10,769 bases of DNA from positions 1 through 10,769 of the forward strand of contig DAINBU010000151.1 in NCBI GenBank assembly GCA_036732755.1, written 5' to 3'. Every line of letters begins with the position of its first letter. Position 1 is the first letter of the stretch. The translations under genes and the position numbers were made by a program. The notes under the pieces are model-generated. The model was not told the DNA's origin and did not search any database. It worked only from the letters and a program-made list of their open reading frames with translations. Of the stretch, positions 6,254 to 10,769 are shown one piece after another. Source of the DNA: DASRRB01 sp036732755. Lineage in GTDB: Bacteria > Planctomycetota > B15-G4 > SIAN01.

Positions 6254-8956
6254 TTGACGCTCCGTCGCGAGATCACGCTCTACATCGTGCTGCCGCTCGC
6301 CGCGCTGGTGCTCCTCCTGCACGGCGCCTTCTCGGCGATCGTGCTGCGCGACTTCGCGCGCATCGAGGACGCCGCGGTCGAGGACGACGTGAAGCGCGTC
6401 CACGACGCCATCGAGCAGACGACCGGGTGGCTCGTCGACAAGAGCAAGGACTGGGCGTGGTGGGACGACGTCTGGCACTACGTCCAGGAGCCCAACGACG
6501 CCTTCGTCGCCTCGAACCTGAATGCGAGCTCGCTCGCGGCGCTGCGCGTCGACGCCATCCTCTTCTTCGACGAGCAGCGCCGGCTCGTGCGCGACGCCGG
6601 TGCGGCCGAGGACGTCGACGGCACCGTCCCCGGACCGCCCGAGGTGGTCGCCGCCTTCCCCGCCAACCACCCGGCGCTGCGCTTCCGCGACGCGACCGAC
6701 GTCCACTCCGGGCTCTTCCGCGCCGGCGGCTCCACCTGGATCTTCGCGTCGATCGGCGTGCTGACCAGCAGGCGCGAGGGGCTGCCCAAGGGCGCGCTCG
6801 TCTGGGTGAAGGAGCTCGACGACGCGGAAACAAGGCGGCTCGCCGACGTCACCCACCTCGAGCTCAGGATCTGGAACGCCGACGACCCGGGCCTCCCCGC
6901 CGCCGCGCGGGCCGGGGCCGGCGGGCTCGCGCGCGACGGCGACGCGACGGTCGCCGTGGTCGACGACCAGCGCATCCGCGGCTTCGCGCGGGTCGACGAC
7001 TTCTTCGGCCGGCCGGCCGTCGTGATCGAGATCGAGGAGGCGCGCGCCGTCCACGCGCAGGCGCGCTCGACGCAGCGCTCGCTGCTCGCCGGGCTCGCCC
7101 TCGCCGGCGTCCTCCTCGGCGCGGCGATCCTGCTCGTGCTCGAGCGGCGCGCGTCGCGGCCGCTCGCCCGCCTCTCGACCGACGTGCGCCACATCGCCCA
7201 CCGCGGCGACCCGTCGCGGCGCGTCCGCAGCAGCGGCGCGCTCGAGCTCGAGCAGCTGGGCGACGGCATCAACCGCATGCTCGCGGCGCTGGAGAGCGCG
7301 CAGAACAACGAGCGGCGCATGAGCCACGAGCTCGAGGTCGCGCGCGACGACGCGCTGGCGGCGGCCAAGGCGAAGGCCGACTTCCTCGCCAACATGAGCC
7401 ACGAGATCCGGACGCCGATGAACGGCGTGATCGGCATGACCGGGCTCTTGCTCGACACGTCGCTCGACGACGAGCAGCGCGACTACGCCGAGACGATCCG
7501 CGGCTGCGGCGAGGCGCTGCTCGAGCTGATCAACGACATCCTCGACTTCAGCAAGATCGAGGCGGGCAAGCTGCAGCTCGAGAAGGTCGACTTCGATCCG
7601 GGCGCGAACCTCGAGGAGTGCGTCGCGCTGCTCGCCGCGAAGGCGGACGACAAGGGGATCGAGCTGTGCTGCCAGATCGATCTGTCGGTGCCGCCGCGCG
7701 TCGCCGGCGACCCGGGTCGCATGCGCCAGGTCGTCCTGAACCTGCTCGGGAACGCCATCAAGTTCACCGACCAGGGCGAGGTGGTCGTGAGCGCGGCGGC
7801 CACGAAGGCGGCGGACGGCCGCTTCGAGCTGCGGGTCGCCGTGCGCGACTCGGGCATCGGCATCGGGCCCGAGACGCGCGCGCGGCTGTTCCAGTCGTTC
7901 ACGCAGGCCGACGCCTCGACCACGCGCAAGTACGGCGGGACGGGGCTCGGGCTGGCGATCAGCCGCAGGCTCTGCGAGCTGCTCGGCGGGTCGATCGGCG
8001 TCGAGAGCGAGCTCGGCAAGGGCTCGACCTTCTGGTTCACGGCGCAGCTGCACGAGCGGCCCGACCCGCCGCGTGACGAGGCGCCGCGCGTCGAGCTCGC
8101 GGGCCGCCGCGCGCTCGTCGTCGACGACAACGCCACCAACCGGCGCATCCTCGAGCACCAGGTCGCGGGGCTCGGCCTCTCGGTCGAGCTCGCCGACGGC
8201 GGGACCGCCGCGCTCGCGGCGGTGCGCCGCGCCGTCGCCGCCGGGAAGCCGTTCGACGTGGGCGTGCTCGATTTCATGATGCCGGGCATGGACGGGCTGG
8301 AGCTCGCGCGCGCGCTGCACGAGGTCGCGGGCGCCGAGGCGCTGCCGCTGGTCCTGCTCTCGTCGGCCGCCGCGCACGGTCCGGGGCGCGCCACGCTGGA
8401 GAAGCAGTTCCGCGGCTGGCTCCACAAGCCGGCGCGCGCGCACGCGCTGCGCGACGCGCTGCGCCACGCGCTGCGCGCGGACGTGCCGCATGCGGCCGAG
8501 CCGGCGCGCCCGACGCCGGAGCGCGCGAAGGTCCGCTTCCGCGGCCGCGTGCTGGTCGCCGAGGACAACCCGGTCAACCAGAAGCTCGCGACCCGGCTGC
8601 TGCAGCAGCTCGGGCTCGAGGTCGAGGTCGCGAACCACGGGATCGAGGCGGTCGCGCGCGCGCTCGCGACGCGCTACGACGCGATCTTCATGGATTGCCA
8701 GATGCCCGAGATGGACGGCTTCGACGCGACGCGCGAGCTGCGCCGGCGCGAGCCGGCCGGGCGGCGCACGCCGATCGTCGCCATGACCGCCAACGTGATG
8801 GACGGCGACCGCGAGAGCTGCCTCGAGGCCGGCATGGACGACCACGTCGCCAAGCCGATCACGCGCCAGGCGCTCGTCACGGCGCTGGAGCGCTGGGTCG
8901 GTCCGTCGGACCGCGCAATGGGTCCGGTAGAGACGGAGCCGGCGTCGCTCCGCTGA
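6254..8956 (+). CDS. Hybrid sensor histidine kinase (CHASE4-HAMP-HisKA-HATPase-REC-REC)
   Basis: A 900-residue inner-membrane sensor. Membrane helix 1 spans about residues 9-32 and helix 2 about 276-297. The roughly 240-residue extracytoplasmic region between them has the CHASE4-type signature WAWWDDVWHYV (68-77) followed by NLNASSLAALRVDAILFF. HAMP (about 298-350) and a coiled linker come next. The HisKA box is FLANMSHEIRTPMNGV with phospho-acceptor H383. The ATPase has the N box around N496/N500, DSGIGI (D532) and GTGLGLAI. REC1 has VVDDN (622-626), acceptor D673 and K725. REC2 has VAEDN (768-772), acceptor D814 and K867. Both receivers look phosphorylatable. No HPt domain is present, so phosphate must pass to a separate protein or REC output must be conformational. 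No response regulator gene is adjacent. The ligand is unknown. The 3' end overlaps the convergent membrane-protein gene by 80 bp. Confidence 0.95.
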   Translation: MTLRREITLYIVLPLAALVLLLHGAFSAIVLRDFARIEDAAVEDDVKRVHDAIEQTTGWLVDKSKDWAWWDDVWHYVQEPNDAFVASNLNASSLAALRVDAILFFDEQRRLVRDAGAAEDVDGTVPGPPEVVAAFPANHPALRFRDATDVHSGLFRAGGSTWIFASIGVLTSRREGLPKGALVWVKELDDAETRRLADVTHLELRIWNADDPGLPAAARAGAGGLARDGDATVAVVDDQRIRGFARVDDFFGRPAVVIEIEEARAVHAQARSTQRSLLAGLALAGVLLGAAILLVLERRASRPLARLSTDVRHIAHRGDPSRRVRSSGALELEQLGDGINRMLAALESAQNNERRMSHELEVARDDALAAAKAKADFLANMSHEIRTPMNGVIGMTGLLLDTSLDDEQRDYAETIRGCGEALLELINDILDFSKIEAGKLQLEKVDFDPGANLEECVALLAAKADDKGIELCCQIDLSVPPRVAGDPGRMRQVVLNLLGNAIKFTDQGEVVVSAAATKAADGRFELRVAVRDSGIGIGPETRARLFQSFTQADASTTRKYGGTGLGLAISRRLCELLGGSIGVESELGKGSTFWFTAQLHERPDPPRDEAPRVELAGRRALVVDDNATNRRILEHQVAGLGLSVELADGGTAALAAVRRAVAAGKPFDVGVLDFMMPGMDGLELARALHEVAGAEALPLVLLSSAAAHGPGRATLEKQFRGWLHKPARAHALRDALRHALRADVPHAAEPARPTPERAKVRFRGRVLVAEDNPVNQKLATRLLQQLGLEVEVANHGIEAVARALATRYDAIFMDCQMPEMDGFDATRELRRREPAGRRTPIVAMTANVMDGDRESCLEAGMDDHVAKPITRQALVTALERWVGPSDRAMGPVETEPASLR

Positions 8957-9596
8957 TCGGGACGGCGCGCTCGGCCAGGACGTAGACCGCGAGCGTCATC
9001 GCCCACGCCCCCACCACGTCGACCGTGTAGTGGAGGTGGGCGAGGAAGACGGTCGCCGTGACGAAGAGGTGGGCCGCCAGCGCGATCGGCGCGAGTGCGC
9101 CGCGGCCGCGGCAGTAGAGCCAGAGCAGGAACGTGCTCGCCACGTGGCCCGAGAAGAAGAGGTCCTTGGTGAGCCCGACCTGCGCCGCGTCGGTGGTGAG
9201 CGCGGTGACGGGGTTCACGATCGCGAGCCACGCCTGGCGCAGCGTCTCGAAGCTCGCGCCCGCGTTCACGTCGGGCCGCTCGACCGGGCCGAGCCCGGTG
9301 AGCGGGATGGTGAGCCCGCGCAGCAGGCTCAGCCACCCGCCGACCCACAGCATCCGGATCCCGGCGGCGCGGTCGCGCAGGAGCAGCGCGATGCCGACCG
9401 GCACGTAGGCGACGAGCCAGAGCTGGTAGTTGTGCCGCTCGATCCAGTCGACGCGCGGCACCCAGCCGAGGACGAGGTCGGGGAGCGGCGGCGCCGCGCG
9501 CTGCTCGTTCCAGAGCGCGAGCGCGACCATGGCGGCGTGCGCCGCGTAGCGCCACGCGAGCGCGACCCAGAACGATTCGCGCCAGCGGAACCTCAT
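8877..9596 (-). CDS. Sphingomyelin-synthase-like PAP2-family membrane protein
   Basis: A 239-residue polytopic membrane protein, with about six helices expected and hydrophobic stretches around residues 10-29, 57-74, 80-93, 152-161, 167-186 and 193-208. It carries the three motifs of the PAP2_C/sphingomyelin-synthase branch: RGLTIPLTGLGP (93-104), KDLFFSGHVAST (144-155, catalytic H151) and HLHYTVDVVGAW (187-198, H189 and D193). Family members transfer or hydrolyse phosphorylated head groups on membrane lipids; substrate cannot be read from sequence. The ATG at 9596 overlaps the M28 peptidase stop (ATGA) and has GGAG 4 nt upstream, so it is coupled to it. The last 30 residues are proline-rich, follow the final helix, and are encoded antisense to the kinase tail. 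They look like an unstructured extension. Confidence 0.82.
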   Translation of the reverse strand: MRFRWRESFWVALAWRYAAHAAMVALALWNEQRAAPPLPDLVLGWVPRVDWIERHNYQLWLVAYVPVGIALLLRDRAAGIRMLWVGGWLSLLRGLTIPLTGLGPVERPDVNAGASFETLRQAWLAIVNPVTALTTDAAQVGLTKDLFFSGHVASTFLLWLYCRGRGALAPIALAAHLFVTATVFLAHLHYTVDVVGAWAMTLAVYVLAERAVPISGATPAPSLPDPLRGPTDRPSAPAP

Positions 9597-10769
9597 CTCG
9601 CTCCGCCGCCGGCCGAGCGCGAGCGCGCGGTCGGGAAGCGGACCGGGCTCTCGCGCCCGTCGCGCCCCACCGTCGACACCGCGAACTGCCAGTCGTCGAC
9701 CGAGATGCCGGGCAGGACGAGCTTGCGCGCGCCCTTCGCGACGAACACATCGTCGTGCCAGGTCGCGGCGGCGGACGCGCGGCGCCAGACGCGGTAGCCG
9801 GCGACCCCCTCGCCCGCGACCTCGCTCCAATCGACCGTCGTGTCGGGCTTGACTGCGCCGTCGAGGTGGACGGCGGCCGGCGGCGGCGGCGCGCCGGCGC
9901 CTTCGGAGACGAGCGCCAGATTGAGCCGCGCGACGTTCGCGAGGTAGTCGAAGTCGACGAACTCGGGCAGGTCGCCGTACTGCACGCCGCCGTCGACGCG
10001 CACGTCCTCGTGCTGGTGGTGGTAGTCCTCGCTCTTCTCGGTGAAGCGGATCGCCGGGAAGCCGCGCTTGTTGAACGAGGCGTGGTCGCCGCCGCGCCCG
10101 AAGCGGTCGGAGCGCGCCATCACCTCGACGTCGAAGCCGGTCAGGTGGCGCTGCGCGACGAGCTGCGCGTAGCGCGCGAGCTGGCGCGACGGCCCGTCGC
10201 TCTCGCCGCTGACGATGCGGAAGAAGGGGTCGTCCTCGGCGCCGGCGGCGAACGCCTCGGAAAAGCAGCGCAGCGAGCGCGCCGGCGGCGCGGAGCGGTC
10301 GGGACCGCGGCTCGCGCCGACGATGTCGTCGGCGACCATCCCCTCGACGACGCGTCCCTCGCGCTTCAGGAGTCCGGCGAGCTCGTCGCTGCCGAAGAGG
10401 CCGCGCTCCTCGCCGTCGAAGGCGCACAGCAGGATCGTCGCCGCCGGCTTCTCGCCGGCGAGGCAGCGCGCGAGCTCGAGCGCGACGGCGGTCCCGCTCG
10501 CGTCGTCGTCGGCGCCCGGCGCGTCCTGCACGCCGTCGTTCTCGTCCTTGCAGCGCGAGTCGTAGTGGCCGCCCACGATCCAGAGGCCGCGCGCGGGATC
10601 GCTGCCGGTGAATTCGAAGATGAAGTTCTCGAAGTGGGCGACCGTCGTGTTGCCGCGCGCCATGCGCTGGTCGAACGCCTGCACGCGCACGCTCGCGGGC
10701 GTCTTTTTTTTCTTGGCCGCGGCGTTCGTGGCGTTCGTTGCCGCCGTGAACTCCTGCAACAGCCAGCGG
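9593..10769 (-). CDS. M28-family zinc metallopeptidase (5' end beyond right edge)
   Basis: About 391 residues are visible and the frame remains open to the edge, reading RWLLQEF before the first TTG at 10759, so the N-terminus and any signal peptide are missing. Numbered from that TTG, the co-catalytic zinc ligands of M28 are all present: GGHYDSR (H65, D67 region), GADDDASG (D84), DGEERG (E117/E118), VADD (D144) and HHQHED (H248 or nearby). GGDHASFNKRGFPAIRFTE (222-241) is a further family hallmark. The last 100 or so residues (from about 285) form a fibronectin-III-like domain after a PPPP linker. It is predicted to be an exported aminopeptidase or carboxypeptidase-type exopeptidase; specificity is unknown. 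A run of eight A residues encodes KKKK near the visible N-terminus (10705-10712). It is coupled to the downstream membrane gene by a 4-bp overlap. Confidence 0.88.
   Translation of the reverse strand, partial: RWLLQEFTAATNATNAAAKKKKTPASVRVQAFDQRMARGNTTVAHFENFIFEFTGSDPARGLWIVGGHYDSRCKDENDGVQDAPGADDDASGTAVALELARCLAGEKPAATILLCAFDGEERGLFGSDELAGLLKREGRVVEGMVADDIVGASRGPDRSAPPARSLRCFSEAFAAGAEDDPFFRIVSGESDGPSRQLARYAQLVAQRHLTGFDVEVMARSDRFGRGGDHASFNKRGFPAIRFTEKSEDYHHQHEDVRVDGGVQYGDLPEFVDFDYLANVARLNLALVSEGAGAPPPPAAVHLDGAVKPDTTVDWSEVAGEGVAGYRVWRRASAAATWHDDVFVAKGARKLVLPGISVDDWQFAVSTVGRDGRESPVRFPTARSRSAGGGAR

Noticed and set aside
6176..8845. Long minus-strand open frame opposite the hybrid kinase
   Set aside because: It is a shadow frame rich in Arg/Ala/Asp/Val. 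The plus strand has complete kinase motifs.
1..10769. Defence island, CRISPR, toxin-antitoxin, prophage or insertion sequence
   Set aside because: No direct repeat array, transposase, integrase, nuclease-sensor pair or phage structural motif was seen. The MBL-fold protein alone is not evidence of defence.

Overview
The window is very GC-rich, densely packed DNA with strong third-position G/C bias. The proteins have a Gram-negative character: a lipoprotein signal peptide, an epoxyqueuosine reductase, a two-receiver hybrid histidine kinase, a PilZ protein and a flagellar-rod-like protein. A deltaproteobacterial-type lineage (Myxococcota, Binatota or similar) fits best. This is inferred from composition and gene style; no marker gene fixes the taxon.

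Left arm, minus strand (1-2927): a putative lipoprotein of unknown function (1257-2927) is followed after 7 bp by an MBL-fold hydrolase of the beta-CASP/nuclease type (299-1249). The hydrolase stop overlaps a TTG start for what looks like the first 22 residues of an extended-SDR (RmlD/epimerase-like) protein. That frame stops at 234. From about 233 to the window edge the minus strand instead encodes cysteine-rich tandem repeats, in a different frame. This junction is the oddest structure in the window. It is either a real gene break or a chimeric contig end.

Centre, plus strand (3008-5851): queG (tRNA epoxyqueuosine reductase) overlaps a LysR-type regulator by 4 bp (ATGA). A protein fusing a PilZ c-di-GMP-binding domain to a Crp-like cyclic-nucleotide-binding fold follows after a 94-bp gap.

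Right arm (5864-10769): a 100-residue protein resembling the two ends of a flagellar rod protein lies on the minus strand. It is divergent from a CHASE4-HAMP-HisKA-HATPase-REC-REC hybrid kinase (6254-8956). The kinase converges on, and overlaps by 80 bp, a sphingomyelin-synthase-like PAP2 membrane protein (8877-9596). That gene is coupled by a 4-bp overlap to an M28 zinc peptidase, which runs off the right edge.

The PilZ-CNB protein, the rod-like protein and the sensor kinase could form a signalling or motility neighbourhood, but that is inference from adjacency. I see no tRNA, rRNA, CRISPR, insertion sequence, phage gene or recognisable defence system. No complete new multi-gene system can be demonstrated from the sequence. 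Most genes are recognisable families, and the novelty lies in small or fused proteins and in the left-end junction.
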